The notes: generated by a model from the letters alone, not told the origin. Numbered from the stretch's first letter, positions 35,028-44,511 are shown. The stretch is DNA of 64,000 bases from Streptomyces chartreusis NRRL 3882 (GCF_900236475.1 NZ_LT963352.1:6328001-6392000), one strand, 5' to 3'. A program made the numbers and translations.

Positions 35028-35059
35028 ACGGCCCCTCACCCGGAAGGGCGAGGGGCCGT
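35028..35059 (-). terminator. hairpin terminator after the DUF5336-like gene
   Basis: Arms ACGGCCCCTC/GAGGGGCCGT extended by CCC/GGG around a GGAA tetraloop, one mismatch. It begins 16 bases after the minus-strand stop at 35076. Confidence 0.75.
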
Positions 35060-35075
35060 ACGTCGTTTCAGGGGC

Positions 35076-35924
35076 TCAGCCGCGCTGGATGCCCGACGTG
35101 TCCTGGAGGACACCGCGGCGGCCGTCCTGCGTCTGGGCGACCAGGGCCGCGCCGCGCTGCTCGACCGCCAGGTACCACGTACCCGGGGCGAGTTCGGCGA
35201 TCGGGGTCGGCGAACCGTCCTCGGCGAACAGCGGCCGGGGCACCGGCACCGCGAACCAGAACGGCGAGAAGTCCCCGGCCGGTGGCTGCGGCGCCTGGGC
35301 CTGCTGGGGCTGGGGCTGGCCGCCGTACGGCTGACCCGGCTGCCCGGGTCCGGGCTGTCCGGGCTGCGGGTGGCCGTAACCACCCGGCTGCTGTGCGCCC
35401 GGGTAGCCGTAACCGCCGGGGGGCTGGGCGCCGTAGGGCTGGGGAGCGGCCGGGCGCGGGGCGGGGATGAGAGCGGCCTTGAGGGCCGGGATGAGGGGCG
35501 TGGCGAGGGCGGCGGCGGCGAGGAGCAGCGTGGCGACGAGGGCGAGGGTCAGGCCGATGCCGGGGCTCGGAGCACCGTCGTCCGCGTTGTTGCCGATGTT
35601 GTCGAAGCCGCCGGGCACGTCGAAGATGTTGCCGAGGGCGCTCCACGCGGCGAACACGGTGAAGGCGGCGCCGAACTGACCGAGGTCGAGACCCGCGATC
35701 TTCGGGACCTGCGGCAGACCCCGGGCGACGACGACGAGCGCCGCGCCGATGATCCCCGCCAGTACGACGCTGAACACGACCGGACCGCTTCCCCACAGGC
35801 TGGGGAGGTCGACGCTGTCGGGGACATTGTCGAACGAGTAGAGGTCGAGGAACGACGCGATGAACAGCAACACCGCTGCACCGATCACCACGCCGTCGCC
35901 TCGAGTGAGGGAGCGGATATTCAC
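35076..35924 (-). CDS. DUF5336-like four-helix membrane protein with PQG-rich tail
   Basis: 282 residues. Hydrophobic helices include GVVIGAAVLLFIASFL, VVFSVVLAGIIGAALVVVA and LALVATLLLAAAALATPL. A Pro/Gln/Gly/Tyr-rich linker (PGGYGYPGAQQPGGYGHPQPG) follows, then a small globular C-terminus FSPFWFAVPVPRPLF…GTWYLAVEQRG. The architecture suggests a cytosolic domain tethered to the membrane. Function unknown. Confidence 0.75.
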   Translation of the reverse strand: MNIRSLTRGDGVVIGAAVLLFIASFLDLYSFDNVPDSVDLPSLWGSGPVVFSVVLAGIIGAALVVVARGLPQVPKIAGLDLGQFGAAFTVFAAWSALGNIFDVPGGFDNIGNNADDGAPSPGIGLTLALVATLLLAAAALATPLIPALKAALIPAPRPAAPQPYGAQPPGGYGYPGAQQPGGYGHPQPGQPGPGQPGQPYGGQPQPQQAQAPQPPAGDFSPFWFAVPVPRPLFAEDGSPTPIAELAPGTWYLAVEQRGAALVAQTQDGRRGVLQDTSGIQRG

Positions 35925-36080
35925 TTCAGGTCCTTCGTAGGTCGTCTCATCGTCGGTAGAGGCGTCGCTGTCACCATGCCCTCGGGCCCGGGTGGGAAGC
36001 GCGGGGGTGGCCCCTCATCGTACGGACGGACACTATCGTCCGCCCGACCAGGGTGTCCGCCCGGATCAGCCCGCCGAGAG

Positions 36081-37040
36081 CTACCCGCGCAGGAAACTCA
36101 CGATTCCCTCAGAGATCCCTTGCGCCGCCTTCTGCCGCCACGCGCCACTGGTCAGCAGCGCCGCGTCCTTGCTATCGCGCATGTTGCCGCACTCGATGAA
36201 CACCTTGGGAACCGTTGACAGATTGAGACCGCCCAGGTCCTTACGCGTGACGAGACCGGTGCCGTCGCCGGCGTAGTTGGACGGCGCGCTGCCGGTGACG
36301 GCGACGAAACGGCCCGCGACGCGCTCGCCCAGATCGCGCGAGGGGGCGACGATCGCGCGGGTGTCGGCGGCGCCCGCGTGGACCGCGCCGGGCAGGATGA
36401 CGTGGAAGCCGCGGTTGCCGGCGCCCGAGCCGTCCGCGTGCACCGAGACCACGGCGTCGGCCTTCGCCTCGTTGCCGATCCGGGCCCGCTCGTCCACGCA
36501 CGGGCCGTACGGCCGGTCGCTGTCCTGCGTCAGCTTCACCGTGGCGCCCTGCTCTTCGAGGAGCGTGCGCATCCGGTGCGCCACGTCCAGGGTGAACTTC
36601 GCCTCGGTGTAACCGTCGTTGGTGGACGTGCCCGTGGTGTCGCACTCCTTCCAGTTCGTCCCGATGTTCACCTTGCGGTTGATCTCGGACGGGTGCTGGA
36701 AGTTCTCCGGGTTGTGCCCGGGGTCGATGACGACGACCTTTCCCTTGAGCGGCCCGGAGGCCGGGGCGGGCGCGGAGGTCGACGACGCCGTGGGCGAAGA
36801 CGACGCGCTCGGCTTCTTGCCGTCGTCCGTCGGCGCACCCGACGAGGCGGGCACGGAGGGCGGGGAGGACCGCACGGTGGCCTGGCCCGACCCGCCGTCG
36901 CCCCCCGAGCCGCCCACCGTCTCGTACACGAGCCAGCCGAGCAGCGCCCCGGGCACCAGCGCGGCGAGCGCGACGGTCAGGGGGCCGCGGCGGGGGCGGC
37001 GGGGCTGGGGAGGTTCGAAGTCCGGGCCTACGTACGACAC
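36081..37040 (-). CDS. N-acetylmuramoyl-L-alanine amidase (Amidase_3)
   Basis: 319 residues. An N-terminal membrane anchor (GPLTVALAALVPGALLGWLVYE) and a Ser/Pro-rich linker precede the amidase fold. Zinc ligand His lies in VVIDPGHNPEN, a second in VSVHADGSG, and the catalytic Glu in VFIECGNMRDSKDA. It cleaves the lactyl–peptide amide in peptidoglycan at the outer face of the membrane. Standing alone, it is likely a cell-wall turnover enzyme. Confidence 0.9.
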   Translation of the reverse strand: MSYVGPDFEPPQPRRPRRGPLTVALAALVPGALLGWLVYETVGGSGGDGGSGQATVRSSPPSVPASSGAPTDDGKKPSASSSPTASSTSAPAPASGPLKGKVVVIDPGHNPENFQHPSEINRKVNIGTNWKECDTTGTSTNDGYTEAKFTLDVAHRMRTLLEEQGATVKLTQDSDRPYGPCVDERARIGNEAKADAVVSVHADGSGAGNRGFHVILPGAVHAGAADTRAIVAPSRDLGERVAGRFVAVTGSAPSNYAGDGTGLVTRKDLGGLNLSTVPKVFIECGNMRDSKDAALLTSGAWRQKAAQGISEGIVSFLRG

Positions 37041-37102
37041 GGTGCCACCCTAGCGGCCGTCGCCCGGCGGCAGCGGGCCGAGGACGGCCCGACGGGTGGC
37101 GG

Positions 37103-37390
37103 CTACTCCTCGTTCCCGTCGGGGTCCCCGTGCCGTACCGCCTCCTTCACCCGCGCCTCGATCTCCTGGCGCGGTGTGCCCTCCTGCTTCGCGTACGCGG
37201 TCACCGCCGCCTGGACGTCGCGGGCGAGGTCGCGCCAGGCGCGCCAGGCGGTCTCCCAGGTGGTGGTCTGCTGGCCGCTCCACTTGGTCTGGGTGGGCGG
37301 TCCGTACGCGTCCTGCAGCTGCCGCACGCGGGTGTACGCCTCGTCCGCCGCGCGCTGCTTCTCCACGAGCTCTGCGAAGGTGTGTGCCAC
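37103..37390 (-). CDS. small helical conserved hypothetical protein
   Basis: 95 residues from the GTG at 37390, preceded by AAGGA; the open frame to 37435 lacks a ribosome-binding site. Mostly helical and charged: VAHTFAELVEKQRAADEAYTRV, TTTWETAWRAWRDLARDVQAAV, RQEIEARVKEAVRHG. No motif recognised; streptomycete-specific in appearance. Confidence 0.65.
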   Translation of the reverse strand: MAHTFAELVEKQRAADEAYTRVRQLQDAYGPPTQTKWSGQQTTTWETAWRAWRDLARDVQAAVTAYAKQEGTPRQEIEARVKEAVRHGDPDGNEE

Positions 37391-37497
37391 GCGCCCGGAT
37401 CCTTGGGCAGCGGCGGTCGCCCACCGACGCGCCACGCCGCCCGTGGGCCGACCGGGAGGGGGTGCACAGGGCGCAGTTCACCCGCCCAGCCGTTCTC

Positions 37498-38148
37498 CTA
37501 GAGTCCCGGGCCGGTGCGCCGCAGGACCCGCAGCGAGTCCGTCGCCGAGACTTCCGTGAACGCGCCGGAGGCCAGGGCTCGGAGGTAGACGCGGTACGGG
37601 GCCTGGCCGGTGAACTCGTCCTCCGGCTCGGGGAAGACGTCGTGGATGACGAGCAGGCCGCCCTCGGCCACGTGCGGGGCCCAGCCCTCGTAGTCGGCGG
37701 TGGCGTGCTCGTCGGTGTGGCCGCCGTCGATGAAGACGAGACCGAGGGGGGTCCGCCAGATCGCCGCGATCTGCGGGGAACGGCCGACCAGGGCGACCAC
37801 GTGGTCCTCCAGGCCCGCCCGGTGCAACGTGCGGCGGAACGTGGGCAGCGTGTCCATCAGGCCGAGCTCGGGGTCGACCGTCTCCGGGTCGTGGTACTCC
37901 CAGCCCGGCTGCTGCTCCTCGCTGCCGCGGTGGTGGTCGACGGTCAGCGCGGTGACGCCGGCCTCGCGGGCCGCGTCGGCGAGCAGGACCGTGGAGCGGC
38001 CGCAGTACGTGCCGACCTCCAGCAGCGGCAGCCCGAGCCGCCCGGCCTCCACCGCCGCCGCGTACAGCGCCAGGCCCTCACCGACGGGCATGAACCCCTT
38101 CGCCGCCTCGAACGCGGCCAGGATCTCGGGCTTCGGGGCCGCGGGCAT
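37498..38148 (-). CDS. class I SAM-dependent methyltransferase (CmcI/PF13578-like)
   Basis: 216 residues. LPLLEVGTYCGRSTVLLADAA is a motif I of the O-methyltransferase-like type, followed by LTVDHHRGSEEQQPGW. The segment LGLVFIDGGHTDEHATADYEGWAPHVAEGG is typical of Methyltransf_24 proteins. Target unknown. Confidence 0.85.
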   Translation of the reverse strand: MPAAPKPEILAAFEAAKGFMPVGEGLALYAAAVEAGRLGLPLLEVGTYCGRSTVLLADAAREAGVTALTVDHHRGSEEQQPGWEYHDPETVDPELGLMDTLPTFRRTLHRAGLEDHVVALVGRSPQIAAIWRTPLGLVFIDGGHTDEHATADYEGWAPHVAEGGLLVIHDVFPEPEDEFTGQAPYRVYLRALASGAFTEVSATDSLRVLRRTGPGL

Positions 38149-38190
38149 GGGCTTCCTCTCGGTCGTACGACGGTCCGGGCGCCCATGGTG

Positions 38191-38225
38191 CCGTACCCCC
38201 TGCCGGGGGGTGACAGGGGGTACGG
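38191..38225 (-). terminator. hairpin terminator after the MFS gene
   Basis: Perfect 12-base arms CCGTACCCCCTG / CAGGGGGTACGG around an 11-base loop, 13 bases downstream of the minus-strand stop at 38239. Confidence 0.75.
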
Positions 38226-38238
38226 GTGGGCGGCGGGG

Positions 38239-39978
38239 TCAGGCGGAGACCGTCTCGCCCGGCAGCGACAGGTCGAGGTCGACCGGACGGTCGTCGCCCG
38301 TGTGGGTCGCGGACGAGGCGAGCGGGCCGTGGCCCTGGGCGCGCGCGGCCACGACGTAGGAGCCACCAGCGGGGACGGTGAGGACGTAGGCGCCGTCCTC
38401 GGCGGAGAGCGTCGCGCCGGCCTGGCGGCCCCGGCGGTCGATCAGCGTGACCTTGGCGCGGGCGACCGGGGAGCCGTCCGCCGCCAGCACGCGGCCGCGG
38501 AACCCGCGCAGCACCGCTTCGGCTCGCTCCAGGTTCGCGTCCTCCTCGCTGCTGGCCCGCAGCTGCGGGTGGGCGGCCGGGCGGCGGCCGGGCAGGAACA
38601 GCGCCAGGAGCAGGCCCACGGCGACCGCGCCGGTCGCGATCAGGAAGGAGAGCCGGAAGCCGTGCATGGTCGGGATCTCGACGCCGCCGACGTTGTCCGC
38701 GGTGTTCGCCAGCACCATGCCGATCACGGCGCTCGACACCGACGTGCCGATGGAACGCATCAGAGTGTTCAGGCCGTTCGCCGCGCCCGTCTCAGAGGCC
38801 GGGACCGCGCCCACGATCAGCGCGGGCAGCGAGGAGTAGGCGAGGCCGATGCCCGCGCCCAGCAGGACCGAGATGACCAGGCTCTGCCAGGGGGCGCTCA
38901 TCAGGCCGAGACCGGCGCCGTAGCCGATGGCGATGATCAGCAGGCCGAGGATCAGGGTGACCTTGGGGCCGTACTTCGCGGAGAGCCGGGCGTAGACGGG
39001 CGCTGTGAACATCATCGTCAGGCCGAGCGGCGCGACGAGCAGGCCCGCGACGACCATCGACTGGCCGAGGCCGTAGCCGGTGGACTTCGGCAGCTGGAGC
39101 AGCTGGGGCAGGACCAGGGAGACGACGTAGAAGGAGACGCCGACCATGATCGAGGCGAGGTTGGTGAAGAGGACGGCCGGACGGGCCGTGGTGCGCAGGT
39201 CGACCAGCGGGGCCTTGACGTGCAGCTCCATCACGCCCCACAGGACCAGGACGACCGCGGCGGCGGCGAACAGGCCGAGCGTGGTGCCGGAGGTCCAGCC
39301 CCAGTCGCTGCCCTTGGTGATCGGCAGCAGGAAGAGCACGAGCCCGGTGGACAGACCCAGGGCGCCCGGCAGGTCGAAGGAGCCCTCGGCGCGCGTCTGC
39401 GACTCGGGCACGACGAGCAGGGTGAGGGCGATGGCGAGGACACCGAGGCCGGCGGCGCCGTAGAACAGGGCGTGCCAGTCGGTGTGCTGGGCGACCAGGG
39501 CGGCGGCGGGCAGGGCGAGGCCGCCGCCGACGCCTATGGAGGAGCTCATCAGGGCCATGGCCGAGCCGAGCTTCTCGCGGGGCAGCATGTCGCGCATCAG
39601 GCCGATGCCGAGGGGGATGGCGCCCATCGCGAAGCCCTGGAGCGTACGGCCGGCGATCATGAGCAGCAGGTCGCTGGTGAAGGCGCTGACCAGGGCGCCG
39701 ACGACCATGACGGCCAGGCTCGTGATCAGCATGCGCCGCTTGCCGTAGAGGTCGCCGAGGCGGCCCATGATCGGGGTGGCCACCGCGCCCGAGAGGAGGG
39801 TCGAGGTCAGGACCCAGGTGGCGTCGCTGGGGGCGGTGTCCAGCAGTTGCGGCAGGTCCTTGATGACCGGGACGAGCAGGGTCTGCATCACCGCGACAAC
39901 GATGCCCGCGAAGGCGAGCACCGGGACCACGGCCCCGCTCGCTCTGCCGGCGGGACGTTCTGTCGTCGTCTGCGTCAT
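38239..39978 (-). CDS. MFS (DHA2-like) transporter with C-terminal carboxypeptidase-regulatory-like domain
   Basis: 579 residues. About 14 membrane helices, with the MFS loop GRLGDLYGKRRM and the antiporter-type GGGLALPAAALV. After residue ~490 comes a soluble ~85-residue beta domain (FRGRVLAADGSPVARAKVTLIDRRGRQAG… GAYVLTVPAGGSYVV) of the carboxypeptidase-regulatory-like type, rare on an MFS pump. It likely exports a drug or metabolite. Divergent from a second DHA2 transporter. Confidence 0.85.
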   Translation of the reverse strand: MTQTTTERPAGRASGAVVPVLAFAGIVVAVMQTLLVPVIKDLPQLLDTAPSDATWVLTSTLLSGAVATPIMGRLGDLYGKRRMLITSLAVMVVGALVSAFTSDLLLMIAGRTLQGFAMGAIPLGIGLMRDMLPREKLGSAMALMSSSIGVGGGLALPAAALVAQHTDWHALFYGAAGLGVLAIALTLLVVPESQTRAEGSFDLPGALGLSTGLVLFLLPITKGSDWGWTSGTTLGLFAAAAVVLVLWGVMELHVKAPLVDLRTTARPAVLFTNLASIMVGVSFYVVSLVLPQLLQLPKSTGYGLGQSMVVAGLLVAPLGLTMMFTAPVYARLSAKYGPKVTLILGLLIIAIGYGAGLGLMSAPWQSLVISVLLGAGIGLAYSSLPALIVGAVPASETGAANGLNTLMRSIGTSVSSAVIGMVLANTADNVGGVEIPTMHGFRLSFLIATGAVAVGLLLALFLPGRRPAAHPQLRASSEEDANLERAEAVLRGFRGRVLAADGSPVARAKVTLIDRRGRQAGATLSAEDGAYVLTVPAGGSYVVAARAQGHGPLASSATHTGDDRPVDLDLSLPGETVSA

Positions 39979-40152
39979 TGAGTGGGGCCTCCAGGCCGGG
40001 GAAGGTCGGGGATTGCGTGGTTACGCGCTCACGGGGTTACGTGGACGGTGAACCTCGTATGCGCAGGCAACTATTCCGTTGCTTTGGCACTCTAACGAAA
40101 TCTTGACCTTCTCTTGGGGAAGGGGCCCAGGGCTGTGGGGGCGGGGGAACGG

Positions 40153-40181
40153 CCTAGGTCTGCGGTGCGACGCCCTAGGTC
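40153..40181. promoter_or_regulatory. paired CCTAGGTC direct repeats in the MFS promoter region
   Basis: CCTAGGTC occurs at 40153-40160 and 40174-40181, 21 bp apart (two helical turns), 38 bp before the start of the plus-strand transporter. It is a candidate regulator site; no matching regulator gene is adjacent. Confidence 0.45.
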
Positions 40182-40218
40182 GAAATCCCGATGCCGGGAG
40201 CATGGAGTGGTTGAGAGC

Positions 40219-41646
40219 ATGACACCCATGCTCGAAGCCGCCGAAATGACCCGTACGCCCCGCCGTGCCGCGCCGCCCACCTGGCTCGTGATCGCGCTCA
40301 CCTGTGCCGGGCAGTTCCTCGTCGTGCTCGACGTGTCCGTCGTCAACGTGGCGCTGCCGTCGATGCGGACCGGGCTCGGGCTGAGCGAGCAGGGCCTGCA
40401 GTGGGTGGTCAACGCCTACGCCATCGCCTTCGCCGGGTTCATGCTGCTCGGCGGGCGGGCCGGGGACCTCTACGGCCGCAAGCGGATGTTCCTCGTCGGG
40501 CTCGGCCTGTTCACCCTGGCCTCACTGGCGGGCGGACTGGCGCAGGACGACTGGCAGTTGCTGGTGGCGCGGGCCGCGCAGGGGCTGGGGGCGGCGGTGC
40601 TGGCGCCCTCGACGCTGACCATCCTCACGGCCTCGGTGCCGGAGGGTGCCGCCCGGGCCCGGGCCATCGGGACCTGGACGGCGGTCGGTGCCGGCGGTGG
40701 CGCGGCGGGCGGCCTGGTCGGCGGGCTGCTGGTGGAGACGCTGTCGTGGCGGTGGGTACTGCTGATCAACGTGCCCGTGGGGGCGGTCGTGCTGTGCGGG
40801 GCCGCCTGGTTCCTCACCGAGGGCCGGGCCGGGGACGGGCGGCGGCTCGACCTGCCGGGCGCGCTGCTCGTGACGGGCGGGCTCGGCACGCTGGCCTACG
40901 GCATCTCCCAGACGGAGGCGGCGGGTTGGACGGCGGCGGCCACGCTGCTGCCGCTGCTCGCCGGGCTCGCGCTGATCGGGCTGTTCCTCACGGTCGAGGC
41001 CCGGACGGGGAGTCCGCTGATGCCGCTCGGGCTGCTGCGGCTGCGGTCGGTGTCGTCGGCGAACGTGGCGATGTTCCTGTGCGGCTCCGCGATGTTCTGC
41101 ATGTGGTTCTTCATGACCCTGTACGCGCAGAACGTCCTGGGCTACACCCCGCTGGAGGCCGGGCTCGCCCTGGTCCCGAGCTCCCTGGCCGTCATCCTCG
41201 GCTCCAAGCTCGCGCCCCGGCTCATGCGGGGGCTGGGGCCCCGGAACGTGGCGGTGCTGGGGACGCTGGTCGCGGTGGTGGGGTTCGGCTGGCAGTCGAC
41301 GATGACCCCCGAGGGCGCGTACGCGACGACGATCCTGGTCCCCGGAGTCCTGATGATGCTCGGCGCGGGTCTGGCGGCGACCCCGCTGGCCTCCCTGGCC
41401 ACGTCCGGCGCGGCACCCGAGGAGGCCGGACTGGTGTCCGGTCTCGTCAACACCTCCCGCACGATGGGCGGTTCACTGGGCCTGGCGGTCCTGTCGACAC
41501 TGGCGGCGACACGCTCGGCGGGGAGCGGGACACCTGCGGCGCTGACGGAGGGATACGCGCTGGCGTTCCGGGTGGGGGCCGCGGTGCTGGCGGCCGGCCT
41601 GGTGCTGATGTGGGTCTGGCTGCCCCGCGAGGCGGGGGAGCGGTAG
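40219..41646 (+). CDS. MFS transporter, DHA2 (EmrB/QacA-type) family
   Basis: 475 residues from the ATG at 40219; in-frame ATGs at 40228 and 40246 are possible and the ribosome-binding site (GGAG) is modest. Motifs: FLVVLDVSVVNVALPSM in helix 1, GGRAGDLYGRKRMF (motif A), GAGGGAAGGLVGGLL (motif C), 14 predicted helices. It probably exports a drug or metabolite by proton antiport. The 232 bases after it show no gene. Confidence 0.86.
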   Translation: MTPMLEAAEMTRTPRRAAPPTWLVIALTCAGQFLVVLDVSVVNVALPSMRTGLGLSEQGLQWVVNAYAIAFAGFMLLGGRAGDLYGRKRMFLVGLGLFTLASLAGGLAQDDWQLLVARAAQGLGAAVLAPSTLTILTASVPEGAARARAIGTWTAVGAGGGAAGGLVGGLLVETLSWRWVLLINVPVGAVVLCGAAWFLTEGRAGDGRRLDLPGALLVTGGLGTLAYGISQTEAAGWTAAATLLPLLAGLALIGLFLTVEARTGSPLMPLGLLRLRSVSSANVAMFLCGSAMFCMWFFMTLYAQNVLGYTPLEAGLALVPSSLAVILGSKLAPRLMRGLGPRNVAVLGTLVAVVGFGWQSTMTPEGAYATTILVPGVLMMLGAGLAATPLASLATSGAAPEEAGLVSGLVNTSRTMGGSLGLAVLSTLAATRSAGSGTPAALTEGYALAFRVGAAVLAAGLVLMWVWLPREAGER

Positions 41647-41878
41647 GGCCGCCGACACCGGAAAAGAGCGCCTGCCGCGTGGTCCGGAATGGGTGCGTGA
41701 CGAGCCTTGGAAGGCGCGCCGCGGGTGTTTCGGCCCGGGGACCGAGTGGTCGGACGGCGGATGGCGTCACCGGAGGGCGGCAAGCCGCACAACGCCTCCC
41801 GCTTCTGCCGAGAAGCCATCCTGACCTGGCCTTTCACCCTCTCCCGGCCTACGGTTGGCGGACGTGAAAGGGGGCCGG

Positions 41879-42619
41879 ATGGACCGGAACATACGCACTG
41901 TCGACGACGTACTCGCGCTGCTTGACGGGCTGTTCGTGGCCGAGGTCGATCGCTGGACGGGGCGGGGCGCCGGTTGGTGGGACGGGTTCTACGCCGACCG
42001 TTCCCGGCCGGTGCCGTTCTTCGTGGCGAAGCCGGACGAGAGCTTGGTGTCCTGGGTGGACGGTGGGCTCGTCGGCGCCGGGCGGGTGCTCGACCTGGGG
42101 TGTGGGCCGGGACGCAATGCGCTGTACCTGGCGGAGCGGGGGTTCGAGGTGGACGCCGTCGACCTGGCTCCGGCGGCCGTCGACTGGGCCCGGGAACGGG
42201 CCCGTGAGGCGGGGACGGACGGCGTACGGTTCCACTGCGGGGACGCGTTCGCGCTCGCACGCACAGAACTCACCGGGCCGTACGACCTCGTCTACGACTC
42301 CGGCTGCTTCCACCATCTGCCTCCGCACCGGCGGATCAGCTATGTGGCCCTGCTGGACGACGTCCTGGCTCCCGGGGGCCTGTTCGGCCTGACGTGTTTC
42401 GCCGCCGGTGCCGGCGGGATGGGGTCGGAGCTGTCCGACACCGACTTCTACCGTGAGGCGAACGGCCTCGGGGGTGGGCTCGCGTACACGCCCGAGTCGT
42501 TGCGGGAGATCTTCTCGGGCCTGACCGAAGTTGAACTGCGGCGGATGCGGGAGGAGCCGGAGGAGTCGGGGTGCTTCGGCGAGGGATTCCTGTGGACGGC
42601 GTTGTTCCGGCGGGGCTGA
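41879..42619 (+). CDS. class I SAM-dependent methyltransferase
   Basis: 246 residues from the ATG at 41879, after AAAGGGGG. SAM motif RVLDLGCGPGRNALYLAERGFEVDAVDL, then FHCGDAF and YDLVYDSGCFHHLPPHRR, as in tellurite/thiopurine-type methyltransferases. The target may be a small thiol or metalloid, but this is not certain. Convergent with the frameshifted response regulator, with four bases between stops if the frame is corrected. Confidence 0.86.
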   Translation: MDRNIRTVDDVLALLDGLFVAEVDRWTGRGAGWWDGFYADRSRPVPFFVAKPDESLVSWVDGGLVGAGRVLDLGCGPGRNALYLAERGFEVDAVDLAPAAVDWARERAREAGTDGVRFHCGDAFALARTELTGPYDLVYDSGCFHHLPPHRRISYVALLDDVLAPGGLFGLTCFAAGAGGMGSELSDTDFYREANGLGGGLAYTPESLREIFSGLTEVELRRMREEPEESGCFGEGFLWTALFRRG

Positions 42620-42623
42620 TTTC

Positions 42624-43239
42624 TCACAGCAGCCCTGGCGGCGGGCCTCGCGCAGGGCCTCCGTGCGGTTGCGGGTGCCCGTCTTGCCGATGGCCGAGGA
42701 GAGGTAGTTGCGGACCGTGGACTCAGAGAGGTGGAGTGGGTGGCGATGTCCGCGACCGTCGCGCCGTCCGCGGAGGCCTTGAGGGCGTCGCTCTCGCGCG
42801 TGGTGAGGGGGCTGGGGCCGGCGCTGAGCGCGGCCGTGGCGAGGGCCGGGTCGACGACGGTCTCGCCGGCCAGGACACGGCGGATCGCGGCGGCGAGTTC
42901 CTCCACGGGGCCGTCCTTCACGAGGAAACCGGTGGCGCCCGCCTCCATGGCGCGACGCAGATAGCCGGGCCGGCCGAAGGTGGTGAGGATCAGCACGCGG
43001 CAGTCGGGCACCCGGGCGCGCAGGTCGGCGGCGGCCTCCAGGCCGCTCCTGCCCGGGAGTTCGATGTCGAGGAGCGCGACGTCGGGGCGGTGGGCGAACG
43101 CGGCGTCCAGGATCGCGTCACCGGCCCCCACCTGGGCGACGACCTCGATGCCGTCCTCCATCCCCAGCAGCAGCGCGAGCGCACCGCGCAGCATGCCCTG
43201 GTCCTCTGCGAGCAGCACGCGGATGGGGCTGTCGGTCAC
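42624..43239 (-). pseudogene. NarL/LuxR-type response regulator, frameshifted in the HTH
   Basis: The GTG at 43239 opens VTDSPIRVLLAEDQGMLRGAL, a receiver domain with the phospho-Asp in DVALLDIELPG. After ATVADIAT the reading frame breaks at about 42739-42745: one base is missing, and the next frame reads LHLSESTVRNYLSSAIGKTG, then TRNRTEALREARRQG, the normal LuxR helix-turn-helix. A second missing base near 42630 would be needed to reach the expected TGA at 42626-42624. As it stands, translation runs on to 42448, deep into the convergent gene. Either a decayed gene or two sequencing errors. No histidine kinase is adjacent. Confidence 0.75.
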
Positions 43240-44483
43240 GGGCCAAGGGTAGGGCTCCCGGGGCGCCGGGGTGCGTCCAGCAACGAGGCCAGCGTTCCCG
43301 TGAACGCGGCCGCCGAATGATCGGCGTGAGCGCGGATGCGGGTGGCCACGGCCTCGGCCCCGCCGCCCTCCACGAGGCCTGCGAGCCGGTCGATACGGCG
43401 CTCGTGGCCTTCCCGGGTGTCGGGGAGGGTGGACACGTAGAAGTCCGTCGCGTCGTACGCCATGTGGAAGACGTGCTTCTTCACGTCGCTGAGCGTCAGG
43501 TAGTCGTCGTGGGTCTTGGGAGCCGGTTCGGGCGCGCCGACGCACACCGCGGGGGTCCCGGCGCCCCAGGCGTTGACGCACAGGTGGTAGGTGTCCGTGA
43601 TGACCAGACGGTAGCGGGGGAGGACCCCCACCAGGTCGCCGACGGTGTGCCGGCCCGGGCGCTGCGCGATGTGACCGACCGGAGCTGGGACGTCCCGGTC
43701 GAACCAGGGCAGCCACTCGAGCGGGGCGCCCAGACGCTCGGACAGGTCCTGGCAGAAGGCGGGCAGCCACTCGGGGATCTGCGTCCGCGCGCCGAGGAAC
43801 ACGCCGATCGCGCCGCCGTCCGGGACCGCCCGGGACCATTCCGTCGTCGGCAGGTGGCCGAGGTCGCCCGGGCGGGACAGCAGCGCCGCGTCGGAACCGA
43901 AGTAGTCGGTCGTACGGTCCCCGCGCAGATGCGCGATCTTCGCCGCCGAGAGCGGGTCGCGTACCCAGACGCGACGGCTTCGCGTCACCAGGCGTGAGAA
44001 CAGGGGGCCGTACTCCTTGTCCTCGTAGTCGGACTGGGAGTTGTGCAGGATCGTCCCGCCGTAGCTGAGGGTCCGCGCGAGGAGCTCGTCCGGCTGGTCC
44101 GCGAAGAGCAGGGTGCGGTTCAGGAGGGTGCGGGCCGCGGCACGGTCCTCGGCGAAACCGAAGTCGAGCAGGCGGTTCGTGGCGTCCTGCTCCAGGTAGT
44201 GCCGGGTGTGCAGGAAGTCGCCCCAGAAGACCACCGCGTCGTGGTCGCGGAGCGAGTCGAGGTGCTCGGCCAGGGGGTGGAACCGGAACGGGAAGTCCGT
44301 GCCTCGCGCGCTCTCGCGCAGGGGCACGGTCTCCGGCGTGTGCAGGGTGTACCAGGTGGCGTCGATCTCGGGGGTCATACGCCGCCGCAGGGACTCGAAC
44401 GCCAAGTCGACGGTCAGCATGCCGGTGTTGCGGTATCCGATGTTCGGCGCGGTGATGACGGCGACGCGTGCCATGTGCTCCAT
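43236..44483 (-). CDS. polysaccharide pyruvyl transferase family protein
   Basis: 415 residues from the ATG at 44483, after GAGGA; a second ATG three codons on is also possible. Family features include RVAVITAPNIGYRNTGMLTVDLAFESL, AVVFWGDFLHTRHY and the C-terminal RYRLVITDTYHLCVNAWGAGTPAVCVG. Members transfer pyruvate from phosphoenolpyruvate to sugars of exopolysaccharides. No other polysaccharide gene is adjacent. The stop overlaps the response-regulator start as GTGA. Confidence 0.8.
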   Translation of the reverse strand: MEHMARVAVITAPNIGYRNTGMLTVDLAFESLRRRMTPEIDATWYTLHTPETVPLRESARGTDFPFRFHPLAEHLDSLRDHDAVVFWGDFLHTRHYLEQDATNRLLDFGFAEDRAAARTLLNRTLLFADQPDELLARTLSYGGTILHNSQSDYEDKEYGPLFSRLVTRSRRVWVRDPLSAAKIAHLRGDRTTDYFGSDAALLSRPGDLGHLPTTEWSRAVPDGGAIGVFLGARTQIPEWLPAFCQDLSERLGAPLEWLPWFDRDVPAPVGHIAQRPGRHTVGDLVGVLPRYRLVITDTYHLCVNAWGAGTPAVCVGAPEPAPKTHDDYLTLSDVKKHVFHMAYDATDFYVSTLPDTREGHERRIDRLAGLVEGGGAEAVATRIRAHADHSAAAFTGTLASLLDAPRRPGSPTLGP

Positions 44484-44511
44484 TTTTCCTCAGCCGTTGC
44501 CGGCGCCGTCG

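Noticed and set aside
37096..39981. 961-residue plus-strand open frame
   Set aside because: Antisense to the amidase-distal genes and the MFS transporter, both with clear motifs.
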